A stretch of 64,000 nucleotides of DNA from Billgrantia zhangzhouensis. GTDB taxonomy: Bacteria > Pseudomonadota > Gammaproteobacteria > Pseudomonadales > Halomonadaceae. The position numbers and the translations under genes were made by a program. Each line of letters starts with the position of its first letter. The stretch's first letter is position 1. Location of the stretch: positions 62,001 through 126,000 of the forward strand of contig NZ_JABFTT010000014.1 of assembly GCF_021404465.1 (NCBI RefSeq), given 5' to 3'. The notes under the pieces are model-generated. The model had not been told where the DNA came from. It did not search any database and was given only the letters and a program-made list of their open reading frames with translations. Below, in pieces: positions 34,201 through 43,304 of the stretch.

Positions 34201-35051
34201 GCAACGTGGCGGTCAAGGCGTGGGGCGCGCTGTCCAAGATCACCGGACGCGACCACACCCACCTGGCCACGCCCAAGCACGAGGAGAAGATCCGCTTCCG
34301 CGACATCGTGGCCCAGCCGCGCAAGATCATCTCGAGCCCAACCTGGTCCGGCCTGGAGGACGAGCACGTCTCCTACAACGCCGGCTACACCAACGTGCAC
34401 GAGCTGATTCCGTGGCGCACCGTGAGCGGCCGCCAGCAGTTCTACCAGGATCACCCCTGGATGCGCGCCTTCGGCGAGAGCCTGCTGACCTACCGCCCGC
34501 CGATCAACACCAAGACCATCACCGGTTTTGCCATGCCGGAGGACAACGGCAACCCGACCAAGGCGCTGAACTGGATCACCCCGCACCAGAAGTGGGGCAT
34601 CCACTCCACCTACAGCGACAACCTGTTGATGCTGACGCTCAACCGCGGCGGCCCGGTGGTGTGGATGTCGGAGACCGATGCCCAGGATATCGGCATCGAG
34701 GATAACGACTGGATCGAGCTGTTCAACGCCAACGGCGCGATCACCGCGCGGGCCATCGTCAGCCAGCGGGTCAAGGCCGGCATGGTGATGATGTACCACG
34801 CCCAGGAGCGCCAGGTGAACGTGCCGGGCTCCGAGGTCACCAAGACCCGTGGCGGCATGCACAACTCCGTGACTCGGGTGTGCCCGAAGCCGACCCATAT
34901 GATCGGTGGCTACGCGCAGCTCTCTTACAGCTTCAACTACTACGGCACCGTTGGTTCCAACCGCGATGAATTCGTCCTCATCCGCAAGATGAAGAACGTC
35001 GACTGGCTGGATGGCGAAGGCAACGACAGCGTGCAGGAGACCGTGAAATGA
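31287..35051 (+). CDS. narG: Respiratory nitrate reductase alpha subunit
   Basis: A 1254-residue molybdenum bis-MGD catalytic subunit on the cytoplasmic face of the membrane, reducing nitrate to nitrite. Near the N-terminus, THGVNCTGSCSW provides the His and first Cys residues of the FS0 [4Fe-4S] cluster. YNSGYIIAWGSNVPQTRTPD contains the molybdenum-ligand aspartate region of the NarG family. Length is close to the E. coli enzyme. There is no twin-arginine signal, as expected for membrane-bound NarG. GGAGATCGACC precedes the ATG. Its stop overlaps narH (ATGA). Confidence 0.98.
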   Translation: MSHFLDRLNFFRKAREPFANDHGETREESRGWEDGYRQRWQHDKIVRSTHGVNCTGSCSWKIYVKNGLVTWETQQTDYPRTRPDLPNHEPRGCPRGASYSWYMYSANRLKYPLIRKPLLKLWREAKQQHGDPVDAWASIVEDPAKAKQYKRARGMGGFVRANWDELNELIAASNVYTAKQYGPDRIIGFSPIPAMSMVSYAAGSRYLSLIGGVCMSFYDWYCDLPPASPQTWGEQTDVPESADWYNSGYIIAWGSNVPQTRTPDAHFFTEVRYKGTKTVSITPDYAEVSKLTDEWLSVKQGTDAALGMAMGHVILKEFHLDKPSAYFTEYVRKYSDMPFLVELEAREDGSFVPGKQLRASDFEGAMGQDNNPEWKTVAWDELSDRLVVPNGSIGFRWGEKEENQGKWNLEERDASGAEIKPLLTLAEKHDDVARVAFPYFGGIAHEHFDHVAGNELLFHSLPAKRLTKADGSEILAVTVFDLMCANYGIDRGFGKEGEDDGATSYDQIRPYTPAWQEKITGVPAEQVARIAREFADNADKTQGRSMVIVGAAMNHWYHMDMNYRGLINMLVMCGCIGQSGGGWAHYVGQEKLRPQTGWTPLAFGLDWQRPPRHMNSTSFFYNHSSQWRYEKLEVKEILSPLADPSQYSGSLIDFNVRSERMGWLPSAPQLGTNPLRLAKPAAAAGMSTKDYAVQQLKSGELAFAAEDPDSPQNFPRNLFVWRSNLLGSSGKGHEYMLKYLLGTRHGIQGKDLGEMGGQKPEEVKWHDEAPEGKLDLVVTLDFRMSSTCLYSDVVLPTATWYEKNDLNTSDMHPFIHPLTAATDPAWESRSDWDIYKGIAKAFSEVCVGHLGEEIDLVTLPHQHDSPAELAQPEVKDWKKGECEPIPGKTMPALIEVKRNYPETYERFTSVGPLLETIGNGGKGIAWNTESEVELLGKLNYRKSEGPAKGRPKIESAIDAAEMILTLAPETNGNVAVKAWGALSKITGRDHTHLATPKHEEKIRFRDIVAQPRKIISSPTWSGLEDEHVSYNAGYTNVHELIPWRTVSGRQQFYQDHPWMRAFGESLLTYRPPINTKTITGFAMPEDNGNPTKALNWITPHQKWGIHSTYSDNLLMLTLNRGGPVVWMSETDAQDIGIEDNDWIELFNANGAITARAIVSQRVKAGMVMMYHAQERQVNVPGSEVTKTRGGMHNSVTRVCPKPTHMIGGYAQLSYSFNYYGTVGSNRDEFVLIRKMKNVDWLDGEGNDSVQETVK

Positions 35052-36634
35052 AGATTCGTTCCCAGGTAGGCATGGTCCTCAACCTCGACAAGTGCATCGG
35101 CTGCCACACTTGCTCGGTCACCTGCAAGAACGTTTGGACCAGCCGTGAAGGCATGGAATATGCCTGGTTCAACAACGTCGAGACCAAGCCGGGCATCGGC
35201 TATCCCAAGGAGTGGGAAAACCAGGATAAGTGGAAGGGCGGTTGGATGCGCCGCAAGGACGGCAAGATCGAGCCGCGCATCGGCGGCAAGTGGCGGGTGC
35301 TGGCGAACATCTTCGCCAACCCCGACCTGCCCGAGATCGACGACTACTACGAGCCGTTCGACTTCGACTACCAGCACCTGCATACCGCCAAGCAGGGCGA
35401 TCACCAGCCTGTGGCGCGCCCCCGTTCGCTGGTCTCCGGCGAACGCATGAAGAAGATCGAATGGGGCCCGAACTGGGAGGAGATCCTCGGCACCGAGTTC
35501 GCCAAGCGCCGCCGCGACAAGAACTTCGAGCAGGTACAGGCCGACATCTACGGCCAGTTCGAGAACACCTTCATGATGTACCTGCCGCGCCTGTGCGAGC
35601 ACTGCTTGAACCCGGCGTGCGTGGCCTCGTGCCCGAGCGGCGCGATCTACAAGCGCGAGGAGGACGGCATCGTCCTGATCGACCAGGACAAGTGCCGCGG
35701 CTGGCGGATGTGTATCTCCGGCTGCCCATACAAGAAGATCTACTACAACTGGAAGACCGGCAAGTCAGAGAAGTGCATCTTCTGCTACCCGCGCATCGAG
35801 GCGGGCATGCCGACCGTGTGCTCCGAGACCTGTGTGGGCCGTATCCGCTACCTCGGCGTGCTGCTCTACGACGCCGACCGCATCGAGGAAGTGGCCAGCT
35901 CGCCGGACGTGCGCGACCTCTACCACCGCCAGTGCGAGATCTTCCTCGACCCCAACGATCCGAAGGTGATCGAGCAGGCCAGGAAGGACGGCATTCCCGA
36001 CAACGTCATCAAGGCCGCTCAGGAGAGCCCGGTCTACAAGATGGCCATGGACTGGGGCTTGGCGCTGCCGCTGCACCCCGAGTACCGCACCCTGCCGATG
36101 GTCTGGTACGTGCCGCCGCTGTCACCGATCCAGTCGGCCGCCGAGGCCGGCAAGGTCGAGTACGACGGCGTGCTGCCCAAGATCGAGTCGCTGCGTATCC
36201 CGGTGCGTTACCTGGCCAACATGCTCACCGCCGGTGAGGAGGCGCCCGTGGTGCTGGCGCTCAAGCGGCTGATGGCGATGCGCGTCTTCATGCGCAACAA
36301 GCACGTGGAAGGCAAGCACGATACCGAGGTGCTCGACGCCGTCGGTCTCAGCGAGGCCCAAGTGGAGGAGATGTACCGCTACCTGGCCATCGCGAACTAT
36401 GAGGATCGCTTCGTGATCCCCACCAGCCACCGCGAGATGGCCACCGAAGCCTTCCCCGAGCGCGGTGGCTGCGGCTTCAGCTTCGGTGACGGCTGTCATG
36501 GCGAGAGCAAGCCGAGCCTGTTCAACGGCCGCAAGCAGACCAGCTCGCTGGTCAAGCCGGTCGATGTCTTCGATCCGAAAACACAGAGCGATGGGCGGCG
36601 CGATGAACGAGCCAAGGAGGCCCACCATGGCTGA
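35048..36634 (+). CDS. narH: Respiratory nitrate reductase beta subunit
   Basis: The 528-residue iron-sulfur subunit that relays electrons from NarI hemes to NarG. It has four cysteine groups: CIGCHTCSVTCK near the N-terminus, CEHCLNPACVASCP, CRGWRMCISGCP (where the tryptophan replaces a cysteine, giving the [3Fe-4S] cluster typical of NarH) and CIFCYPRIE. The start overlaps the narG stop by 4 bases. A C-terminal tail of about 30 residues overlaps the narJ start. Confidence 0.98.
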   Translation: MKIRSQVGMVLNLDKCIGCHTCSVTCKNVWTSREGMEYAWFNNVETKPGIGYPKEWENQDKWKGGWMRRKDGKIEPRIGGKWRVLANIFANPDLPEIDDYYEPFDFDYQHLHTAKQGDHQPVARPRSLVSGERMKKIEWGPNWEEILGTEFAKRRRDKNFEQVQADIYGQFENTFMMYLPRLCEHCLNPACVASCPSGAIYKREEDGIVLIDQDKCRGWRMCISGCPYKKIYYNWKTGKSEKCIFCYPRIEAGMPTVCSETCVGRIRYLGVLLYDADRIEEVASSPDVRDLYHRQCEIFLDPNDPKVIEQARKDGIPDNVIKAAQESPVYKMAMDWGLALPLHPEYRTLPMVWYVPPLSPIQSAAEAGKVEYDGVLPKIESLRIPVRYLANMLTAGEEAPVVLALKRLMAMRVFMRNKHVEGKHDTEVLDAVGLSEAQVEEMYRYLAIANYEDRFVIPTSHREMATEAFPERGGCGFSFGDGCHGESKPSLFNGRKQTSSLVKPVDVFDPKTQSDGRRDERAKEAHHG

Positions 36635-37415
36635 TACAGCACTCCAGGTGCCCCACGAGGCCATGATCCAGCCCGAACTCGGCATGCGCAGCCTGCGCGT
36701 ACTGGCCCGCCTGCTCGACTACCCCACCGAGGCACTGCAGGGCGCGGTGGATGAACTGATCGAAGCGCTCGACGCCGAGCGCCGCCTCTCGGCGGCGCTG
36801 CGCGGCGATCTGATGAGCTGGTGCCAGCGCATCGCCGAGGCCGACCTGCTCGAACTGCAGTCCGAGTACGTCGCGCTGTTCGACAAGGGCCGCGCCCACT
36901 CGCTGCTGCTGTTCGAACACGTGCACGGCGAGTCCCGCGACCGCGGCCAGGCCATGGTCGATCTGATCGACGAGTACAAGGCCGCCGGCTTCGAGCTCGA
37001 CGCCCGCGAGCTACCCGACTACCTGCCGCTGTTCCTGGAGTACCTCTCCACCCGCAGCGACGAGGAGATCGGTCGCTGGCTGGGCGAGATCCGCCACATC
37101 CTGGCACTGCTCACCGCACGCCTGGAAGAACGCGGCGCCGACCAGGCCCTGGTCACCCGCGCGCTGCTGGCGCTGATCGACGCCGAGGACGACATCGAGG
37201 CGAGCCGCCAAGCGGTGGCCAGCGAGAAGCGCGACGACACCCCCGAGGCGCTGGACGCCGTGTGGGAGGAGGAGGCGGTGCGCTTCTCCGCCAAGTCTGA
37301 CGAGGACTGCGCGCTGCAGTCCGCCGAAGGGCGCCGTCTGGCCGAGCGCAAGCGGCAGGTGCAGGGCGAGGCGATTCGCATCCTCGACCCCGTCGACGCC
37401 GCCAAGAAACACTAA
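36627..37415 (+). CDS. narJ: Nitrate reductase assembly chaperone
   Basis: A 262-residue NarJ/TorD-family helical chaperone that binds apo-NarG and enables molybdenum cofactor insertion before membrane attachment. The family core LRVLARLLDYPTEALQ lies near the N-terminus, followed by YVALFDKGRAHSLLLFEHVHGESRDRGQAM, of which the FDKGRAHSLLLFEH motif is diagnostic. AAGGAGG sits 6 bases before the ATG. The gene overlaps narH by 8 bases. The C-terminal 60 residues are longer and more charged than usual. Confidence 0.96.
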   Translation: MADTALQVPHEAMIQPELGMRSLRVLARLLDYPTEALQGAVDELIEALDAERRLSAALRGDLMSWCQRIAEADLLELQSEYVALFDKGRAHSLLLFEHVHGESRDRGQAMVDLIDEYKAAGFELDARELPDYLPLFLEYLSTRSDEEIGRWLGEIRHILALLTARLEERGADQALVTRALLALIDAEDDIEASRQAVASEKRDDTPEALDAVWEEEAVRFSAKSDEDCALQSAEGRRLAERKRQVQGEAIRILDPVDAAKKH

Positions 37416-37427
37416 CGGAGACCTGTC

Positions 37428-38117
37428 ATGAGCACTTTCATGCACTACATCGACTCCCTGCTGTTCGGGCTCTACCCCTACCTTGCCGGCAGCGTCTTCC
37501 TGATCGGCAGCCTGATGCGCTACGACCAGGGCCAATACACCTGGAAGACCGGTTCGAGTCAGATGCTGTCGTCGAAGAACATGCGCCTGGCCAGCAATCT
37601 GTTCCATATCGGCATCATCACCATCTTCTTTGGCCACTTGGTCGGCCTGCTGACGCCGCACTGGCTCTACGGTCCCTTCATCAGTGCCGGCACCAAGCAG
37701 GTACTGGCCGTGGTGGTCGGTGGCATCGCCGGCGTGATGTGCCTGGTGGGTGGCGCCATGCTGTTCCATCGCCGCCTGACCAACCCGCGGGTACGCGCCT
37801 CCTCCAGCACCATGGACACCGTGATCATCGGCCTGCTGGTGCTTCAGGTGGCACTGGGCCTGCTCACCATCCTGCCCACCCTGGGCCACCTGGACGGTAG
37901 CAAGATGCTGCAGTTCTCCGGCTGGGCGCAGTCCATCGTGTACTTCCAGGGTGGGGCTGCCGCTCACCTGGAAGGCGTGAGCTGGATCTACAAGCTGCAC
38001 ATCCTGGTGGGTCTGACCATCGTGCTGGTGTTCCCCTTCACCCGTCTGGTTCACGTGTGGAGCGCGCCGATGGGGTATGTCACGCGGCGTTACCAGATCG
38101 TCCGTCGCCGGGCTTAG
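37428..38117 (+). CDS. narI: Respiratory nitrate reductase gamma subunit
   Basis: A 229-residue, five-helix cytochrome b that oxidises quinol and carries two b hemes. The start LFGLYPYLAGSVFLIGSLMRY and the heme-ligand histidines in LFHIGIITIFFGHLVGL and KLHILVGLTIVLVFPFTRLVH are visible. The start lies 12 bases after the narJ stop, completing the narGHJI operon. The C-terminal end is cytoplasmic and basic. Confidence 0.97.
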   Translation: MSTFMHYIDSLLFGLYPYLAGSVFLIGSLMRYDQGQYTWKTGSSQMLSSKNMRLASNLFHIGIITIFFGHLVGLLTPHWLYGPFISAGTKQVLAVVVGGIAGVMCLVGGAMLFHRRLTNPRVRASSSTMDTVIIGLLVLQVALGLLTILPTLGHLDGSKMLQFSGWAQSIVYFQGGAAAHLEGVSWIYKLHILVGLTIVLVFPFTRLVHVWSAPMGYVTRRYQIVRRRA

Positions 38118-38236
38118 GGGGTTAAAGCTGGCTGCGCTCGCTCAGCTTCGCATGCCTCGGAGCAACAAGTTTGGGAACGCCGGAACAGCCCCGGGCATGT
38201 ACAGCCGCTTATGTCATGTAATTGAGGATTCGCACC

Positions 38237-39058
38237 ATGCAAATGATCGAGATCGCACAGCTGCCGGGCCGCTACGCGCCGCCGCCCGTCAAGGTCGGCG
38301 GCAAGGCGATCGACGAAGAGAGCATCGCCCGCGAGATGCAGTACCACCCGGCGGCGACCGCCGCCGAGGCGAAGCTGCTGGCCGCCCGTGCCCTGGTGGT
38401 TCGCGAGCTGCTGCGCCAGCGCGCCGTCGAACTCGGTCTGCTGAGGGCGGACTCCCGTGACGAAGGCGAGCATGATGCTGCCATCGCCGTCCTGCTGGAG
38501 CGGGAACTGGAGGTGCCGGAGCCCGAGGAGAAAGCCTGCCGCCGCTTCTTCGACGCCGACCCCGAGCGCTTCAGCACGCCGACCCGCATCGCCGTGCGCC
38601 ACATCCTGCTGGCCGCCGCCCCCGACGATGCCGAGACGCGCGACGCCCAGTACCGCCTGGGCGAAACGCTGCTCGAAGAGCTGCAGCGCATTCCCGAGCG
38701 CTTCACCGAGTTCGCCATGCGCCACTCCGCCTGCCCGTCGAAGAGCGAGGGCGGCGAGCTGGGCTGGCTGGCCCAAGGGCAGACCGTGGCCGAACTCGAC
38801 CGCGCCCTGCAACACCTGCCCGAAGGACTGCACGACCGTCCGCTGGCCTCGCGCTACGGTTGGCACCTGGTGAGCATCGACGCGCGTGCGGGTGGGGAGC
38901 GTCTGCCCTTCGAGCAGGTCGCCGAGCGTGTACGCCACACCCTGCGCGAGCAGGCGACTCGCCGCGCCTTGCGCCACTACCTGCTAGTGCTCGAGGCGGA
39001 GATCGGCGTCGAGGGAGTCGACCTCGATGACGACAGCGCCAACTCTCTCATGCAGTAA
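38237..39058 (+). CDS. PpiC-type (parvulin) peptidyl-prolyl isomerase of the nar cluster
   Basis: A 273-residue protein. The N-terminal part is helical (SurA/NifM-like). The parvulin domain at about residues 115-215 starts RIAVRHILLA and contains FTEFAMRHSACPSKSEGGELGWL. No signal peptide is visible, so it probably acts in the cytoplasm. In Pseudomonas aeruginosa a PpiC-type gene (PA3871) also lies between narI and moaA1, so a role in nitrate reductase maturation is likely. The start at 38237 follows GAGGATTCGCACC; a second ATG 6 bases later is also possible. Confidence 0.88.
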   Translation: MQMIEIAQLPGRYAPPPVKVGGKAIDEESIAREMQYHPAATAAEAKLLAARALVVRELLRQRAVELGLLRADSRDEGEHDAAIAVLLERELEVPEPEEKACRRFFDADPERFSTPTRIAVRHILLAAAPDDAETRDAQYRLGETLLEELQRIPERFTEFAMRHSACPSKSEGGELGWLAQGQTVAELDRALQHLPEGLHDRPLASRYGWHLVSIDARAGGERLPFEQVAERVRHTLREQATRRALRHYLLVLEAEIGVEGVDLDDDSANSLMQ

Positions 39059-39108
39059 CTGAATTCAACGGGTGCCGGCCCTCACGGGCCGGTGCTGGAG
39101 GAGCTGCC

Positions 39109-39693
39109 ATGTCACATGTTCACGCCAACGCCCGTTTCGTACCGCTCGGTATCGCCGTGCTGACCGTTTCCGATACCCGTGGCTTCGACCGCGACGGCAG
39201 CGGCGACCTGCTCAGCGAGTGCCTGTCGGAAGCCGGCCATGTGCTGGTCGACCGGCGCATCGTTCCCGACGACATCTACCGCATCCGCGCGGTGGTCTCC
39301 AAGTGGGTGGCGCGCGACGACGTGCAGGTCATCCTGGTCAACGGCGGTACCGGCTTCACCGTGCGCGACACCACCCCCGAGGCGCTCACGCCGCTGTTCG
39401 ATCGAGCCATCGACGGCTACGGCGAGCTGTTCCGCCAGCTCTCCTACGACAGCATCGGGACCTCCACCGTGCAGTCGCGGGCGGTAGGCGGCGTGGCCAA
39501 CCGTACCCTGGTCTTCGCCATGCCCGGCTCGTCCAAGGCTTGCGCCACCGCCTGGGACGGCATCCTGGCAAGCCAGCTCGACGCCCGCACCCGGCCGTGC
39601 AACTTCGTCGCCATGGTGATGCCCGAGCAGCAGGCCTGTGCCGGCCGCGAGGCGCCGAAGGTGCCTGACCACGGTCAAGGAGCGCACGCATGA
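39109..39693 (+). CDS. moaB: Molybdenum cofactor biosynthesis protein MoaB/MogA type
   Basis: A 194-residue MPT-adenylyltransferase-family protein. It starts with the VLTVSDTRG strand and has the nucleotide-binding NGGTGFTVRDTTPEA motif and the FAMPGSSKAC loop. It prepares molybdopterin for molybdate insertion together with MoeA. The overlap of its stop with the moeA ATG (ATGA) supports a joint function. The gene lies in the run of cofactor genes behind narGHJI, which would supply bis-MGD for NarG. Confidence 0.94.
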   Translation: MSHVHANARFVPLGIAVLTVSDTRGFDRDGSGDLLSECLSEAGHVLVDRRIVPDDIYRIRAVVSKWVARDDVQVILVNGGTGFTVRDTTPEALTPLFDRAIDGYGELFRQLSYDSIGTSTVQSRAVGGVANRTLVFAMPGSSKACATAWDGILASQLDARTRPCNFVAMVMPEQQACAGREAPKVPDHGQGAHA

Positions 39694-40931
39694 GCTGTGC
39701 CACCCTGGCCAAGGGATTGCTCGACCTGGATGTGGCGAGGGCGCGCATGATAGCCGCGGCGGAGCCCGTGCAGGGCGAAGAATTCGCCGCCTTGGAGCAG
39801 GCCGCGGGCCGGGTACTGGCTCGCGATCTGAAGGCAAGGCTCGACATGCCCGGGGTCGACAACAGTGCGATGGACGGTTATGCCCTGCGCTTGGCGGAAC
39901 TCTCCGAGGCTGGCCTGCCGGTGGTCATGCGAGTGCCGGCGGGGGCTGCCGTCGTGCCGCTGCCCGAAGGCGGCTGCGCACGCATCTTCACCGGCGCGCC
40001 GATTCCCGAAGGAGCCGACTGCGTGGTGCCCCAGGAGCGAGTGCGCCTGGACGAGATGGGGCGCGTGCACGTCATCGGTGAAGCGAAGCTAGGGGCCAAC
40101 ATCCGCCGCCGCGGCGAAGAGTACCGTGAAGGCGACACGCTGCTCACGGTGGGCTGGACGTTGGACGCTGCGGCGCTGGCGCTGCTGGCCAGCCAGGGCA
40201 TTCCCCAGGTGCCGGTACTGCCGCGCCTCAAGGTGGCGCTGATCTCCACCGGTGACGAGCTGATCGAGCCGGGCACGGCATTCGCCCCCGGGCTGGTCTA
40301 CAACAGTAACCGGGTGATGCTGCAGGCGCTGCTGGAACAGGCCGACTGCGAGGTGCTGGATCTCGGCATCATCGCCGACGATCCCGACGCCTTGCGCGAG
40401 GCGTTCACTACCGCCCGCGATGGCGCCGACCTGGTGGTGTGTACCGGCGGTGTGTCGGTGGGCGAGGAAGATCACGTCAGGCCCGTGCTCGACGAACTGG
40501 GCGGGCTCTGGTTCCACGGCGTGGCGATCAAGCCGGGCAAGCCGTTCGCCTTCGGCTACCTGGACGACGGCTCCCCCGAAGGCGTGCCGCTGATCGGGCT
40601 GCCGGGCAATCCCGTGGCCTCTCTGGTGGGCTGGCATCTGCTGGCCAGGCCCTTCGTGCAGGGCTGCCAGGGCCGCACCGTCGGGCCATTGCAACAATAC
40701 CGCGTCCGCGCCGGCTTCTCGCGGCGGGGCAGTCCGGGGCGGTGCGAGCTGCTGCGCGTCGTCATCGACTGGCAGGGCGATCATCCTGTCGCTCGCTTGG
40801 CTGGCGGGCAGGGCTCCCATATGCTGCATGCCGCCAGCCAGGCGCACGGTTATCTGATGATGACCGCCGATACCGACGTGGAGGAAGGTCATGAATACCC
40901 CTATCTACCCGCCGGACAGTTCGTCGACTGA
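39690..40931 (+). CDS. moeA: Molybdopterin molybdenumtransferase MoeA
   Basis: A 413-residue MoeA that inserts molybdate into adenylated molybdopterin. Visible are the DMPGVDNSAMDGYALR N-terminal signature, IFTGAPIPEGAD, the central SCOP-MogA-like domain with STGDEL and TGGVSVGEEDHV, and the C-terminal GLPGNPVASLV segment. The last 41 bases overlap the start of the following regulator gene in another frame, which is unusual. The start overlaps the moaB stop. Confidence 0.96.
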   Translation: MSCATLAKGLLDLDVARARMIAAAEPVQGEEFAALEQAAGRVLARDLKARLDMPGVDNSAMDGYALRLAELSEAGLPVVMRVPAGAAVVPLPEGGCARIFTGAPIPEGADCVVPQERVRLDEMGRVHVIGEAKLGANIRRRGEEYREGDTLLTVGWTLDAAALALLASQGIPQVPVLPRLKVALISTGDELIEPGTAFAPGLVYNSNRVMLQALLEQADCEVLDLGIIADDPDALREAFTTARDGADLVVCTGGVSVGEEDHVRPVLDELGGLWFHGVAIKPGKPFAFGYLDDGSPEGVPLIGLPGNPVASLVGWHLLARPFVQGCQGRTVGPLQQYRVRAGFSRRGSPGRCELLRVVIDWQGDHPVARLAGGQGSHMLHAASQAHGYLMMTADTDVEEGHEYPYLPAGQFVD

Positions 40932-41634
40932 CCTGCTGTTCAAGCCCAAGCAGCTGCGCGAGCTGGTGCAGGGCGTGCCGTGGCTGGGTGAACTGGACGA
41001 GGACGAGGTCACCGCGCTGCTCGAGGACACCGAGCTCAAGACGCTCAAGACCCGCGAGTGGCTGTTCCGCCAGGACGCGCCGGCGCATTGGCTCTATATC
41101 GTCATCAACGGCGCGGTGCGCCTGGCACGCAGTGCGGGTGACGGCCGCCTGGCCACCATCCGCTGCGTCGAGCGCGGCGGCACCTTAGGCGAACTGAGCA
41201 TGGTCTCCAGCGCCGGCGTCTATCTCTACTCCGCCGAAGCGCTGCGGCGCACCCATGTGCTGGCGATTCCCGCCCAGCGCTGTCGCGAGATCATGGACCG
41301 CCAGCCGGCCTGTCGCGCCGAGTTCATGAGCCGGCTGGCGCTGGAACTCACCGAGCGTCTCGAGGACCTGGCGCTGCTGACCCAGGCCGACGCCATGTCG
41401 CGACTGGTCAGCTACATCCTGCGCCAGTTGCCGCCGGGGCGCAGCAAGAGCCCGAGGGTGGTGCGGCTGTCGATCCCCAAGCGCTGGCTGGCCGCCCAGT
41501 TGGCCATGACGCCGGAGACCTTGTCGCGGCTCTTGGCCAAACTGCGCGACGGCGGCGTGATCGGCATCGACCGCCAGCGCCTGACGGTGCTCGACGAGCA
41601 GAAACTGCGCGACGCCATGCTGGCCGACGACTGA
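40891..41634 (+). CDS. dnr: Dnr-type Crp/Fnr family regulator
   Basis: A 247-residue Crp/Fnr regulator with a cyclic-nucleotide-binding-like sensor (about residues 35-150), a dimerisation helix and a winged helix-turn-helix. The recognition helix contains TPETLSRLLAKL, in which the E-xx-SR spacing matches FNR and predicts TTGA-type half sites like those upstream of nnrS, norC and the norEF-type operon. The N-terminal cysteines that bind the FNR [4Fe-4S] cluster are absent, so it belongs to the Dnr/Nnr group that senses NO through heme. AGGAAGG precedes the ATG, which lies within moeA. Confidence 0.85.
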   Translation: MNTPIYPPDSSSTDLLFKPKQLRELVQGVPWLGELDEDEVTALLEDTELKTLKTREWLFRQDAPAHWLYIVINGAVRLARSAGDGRLATIRCVERGGTLGELSMVSSAGVYLYSAEALRRTHVLAIPAQRCREIMDRQPACRAEFMSRLALELTERLEDLALLTQADAMSRLVSYILRQLPPGRSKSPRVVRLSIPKRWLAAQLAMTPETLSRLLAKLRDGGVIGIDRQRLTVLDEQKLRDAMLADD

Positions 41635-41677
41635 GATCGTCGGCGCGGGGTCGCACGTGGCAAGGAGGGGAGGCAGC

Positions 41678-42097
41678 ATGTCCCGAACCGTGAACAAACC
41701 TCGTACCCTGGTCTACTCATGCTCCGGCTGCTCCGACGTGGCGCAGTTGGCCAACGACGTGGCCGTGCGGCTCGATCATACCGGCGTGGCCGAGATGTCG
41801 TGCATCTCCGGCGTTGGCGGCGGCGTGCCCGGGCTGGTGCGCATTGCCCGCTCCGGGCGGCCCATCGTCGCCATCGACGGCTGCCAGATGCACTGTGTCA
41901 CCCACTGCCTGGCCCGGTCCGGGGTGAGCGCCACCGAACACGTCAAGCTCTACGAACAGGGCTTTCGCAAGCGGCGCGGCCAGAGCTACGACGACGACAC
42001 CGTCAGCGAAGTGGCCGAACAGGTTGGCGAGCTGATCGCCCGCCTGCCGTTGGATGCCGTGTCTCACGTGGAAGTCAAAGCCGAGGAGAACGCATGA
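41678..42097 (+). CDS. DGC-domain putative zinc-binding protein
   Basis: A 139-residue protein of the DGC family, named for the aspartate-glycine-cysteine motif seen here in AIDGCQMHC. An N-terminal [14 protein letters not shown] and a third pair in the HCVTHC region give a set of conserved cysteines that could bind zinc or an iron-sulfur cluster. The function is not established. It is found in several denitrifiers near nar, moa or dnr genes. AAGGAGGGGAGG precedes the chosen ATG. Its stop overlaps moaA (ATGA), implying coupled expression with cofactor synthesis. Confidence 0.85.
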   Translation: MSRTVNKPRTLVYSCSGCSDVAQLANDVAVRLDHTGVAEMSCISGVGGGVPGLVRIARSGRPIVAIDGCQMHCVTHCLARSGVSATEHVKLYEQGFRKRRGQSYDDDTVSEVAEQVGELIARLPLDAVSHVEVKAEENA

Positions 42098-43080
42098 GCC
42101 TGACCGATGGCTTCGGCCGCACCGTGCGCTACGTTCGCCTGTCGGTCACCGACCGCTGCGACTTCCGCTGCGTCTACTGCATGGCCGAGGAGATGACCTT
42201 CCTGCCCCGCGCCAGGCTGTTGACCCTGGAGGAGATCGCCACGCTGTCGCGGGCCTTCGTCGAGCTGGGCGTGGAGAAGATCCGTCTCACGGGCGGCGAA
42301 CCGCTGGTACGCCGCGGCATCGAGGAACTGGTGGCCGAACTCGGCGCGCTGCCCGGCCTGCGCGACTTCGGCATGACCACCAACGGCGCCGGACTCGTCA
42401 AGCATGCCCGCGCCCTCTACCAGGGCGGGCTCAAACGGCTCAACGTCAGCCTCGACTCGCTCGACCCCGAGCGCTTCCGCGCCCTGACCCGCACTGGCGA
42501 TCTCGCCAGAGTGATCGACGGCATTCGCGCCGCCCAGGAGGCCGGCTTCGAGCGCATCAAGCTCAACGCGGTGATCCTCAGGGGGCGCAACGACGACGAA
42601 GTGCTCGACCTGGTGGAATTCGCTCGCGCCGAAGGCGTCGACATCAGCTTCATCGAGGAGATGCCGCTGGGCCAGAACATGAGCCACGATCGCGGCGAAA
42701 CCTTCTGCTCCAGCGATGACGTGCGTGCCGCCATCGAGGCGCGCCACACGCTGCTGCCCACCACCGAGACCACCCTGGGGCCATCGCGCTACTACCGCAT
42801 GGCCGACAGCGACTCGCGCATCGGCTTCATCTCGCCCCACAGCCACAACTTCTGCGCCGCATGCAACCGCGTGCGCGTCACCGCCGAGGGCCGCCTGCTG
42901 CTGTGCCTGGGCAACGAACACTCCGTCGACCTGCGCGCGGTGATGCGCCGCCACCCCGGCGATCTCGAGCGGCTCAAGGCCGCCATCGTCGCCGCCATGC
43001 AGAACAAGCCTGAACGTCACCACTTCACCACTGACGGCGACGTGCAGGTGGTGCGCTTCATGAACATGACGGGGGGGTGA
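42094..43080 (+). CDS. moaA: GTP 3',8-cyclase MoaA
   Basis: A 328-residue radical SAM enzyme that makes the first pterin intermediate of molybdenum cofactor from GTP. The N-terminal cluster motif is CDFRCVYC. The C-terminal cluster uses [18 protein letters not shown]. The protein ends in the di-glycine tail needed for catalysis in MoaA. It closes the run ppiC-moaB-moeA-dnr-DGC-moaA. A non-coding gap of about 220 bases with no recognised site follows, before the creatinase block. Confidence 0.96.
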   Translation: MSLTDGFGRTVRYVRLSVTDRCDFRCVYCMAEEMTFLPRARLLTLEEIATLSRAFVELGVEKIRLTGGEPLVRRGIEELVAELGALPGLRDFGMTTNGAGLVKHARALYQGGLKRLNVSLDSLDPERFRALTRTGDLARVIDGIRAAQEAGFERIKLNAVILRGRNDDEVLDLVEFARAEGVDISFIEEMPLGQNMSHDRGETFCSSDDVRAAIEARHTLLPTTETTLGPSRYYRMADSDSRIGFISPHSHNFCAACNRVRVTAEGRLLLCLGNEHSVDLRAVMRRHPGDLERLKAAIVAAMQNKPERHHFTTDGDVQVVRFMNMTGG

Positions 43081-43304
43081 CCCCAATCCCGTTCTATCCC
43101 GTCGTTCACTGATGACCCGGTAGCCGCCAGGCTGCCGCTGCGGTCTGTTTGCCTTTCTACGCCCTGCTTCCACTCGCTCCGCACTGCGGCATGCCGCGGC
43201 CTCGCTGCCGGCATTGCTGTCGTCAATACCCCTATTTGCACTAGTCATTGGTGTTGCCGAGCTGCGCTGGCCATAGTCATTTCAGACGGCTGGAGAACGC
43301 GGAA

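Noticed and set aside
31299..34898. A 1199-codon open frame on the minus strand opposite narG
   Set aside because: It is a shadow frame caused by high GC; the protein has no family features and narG is unmistakable on the other strand.
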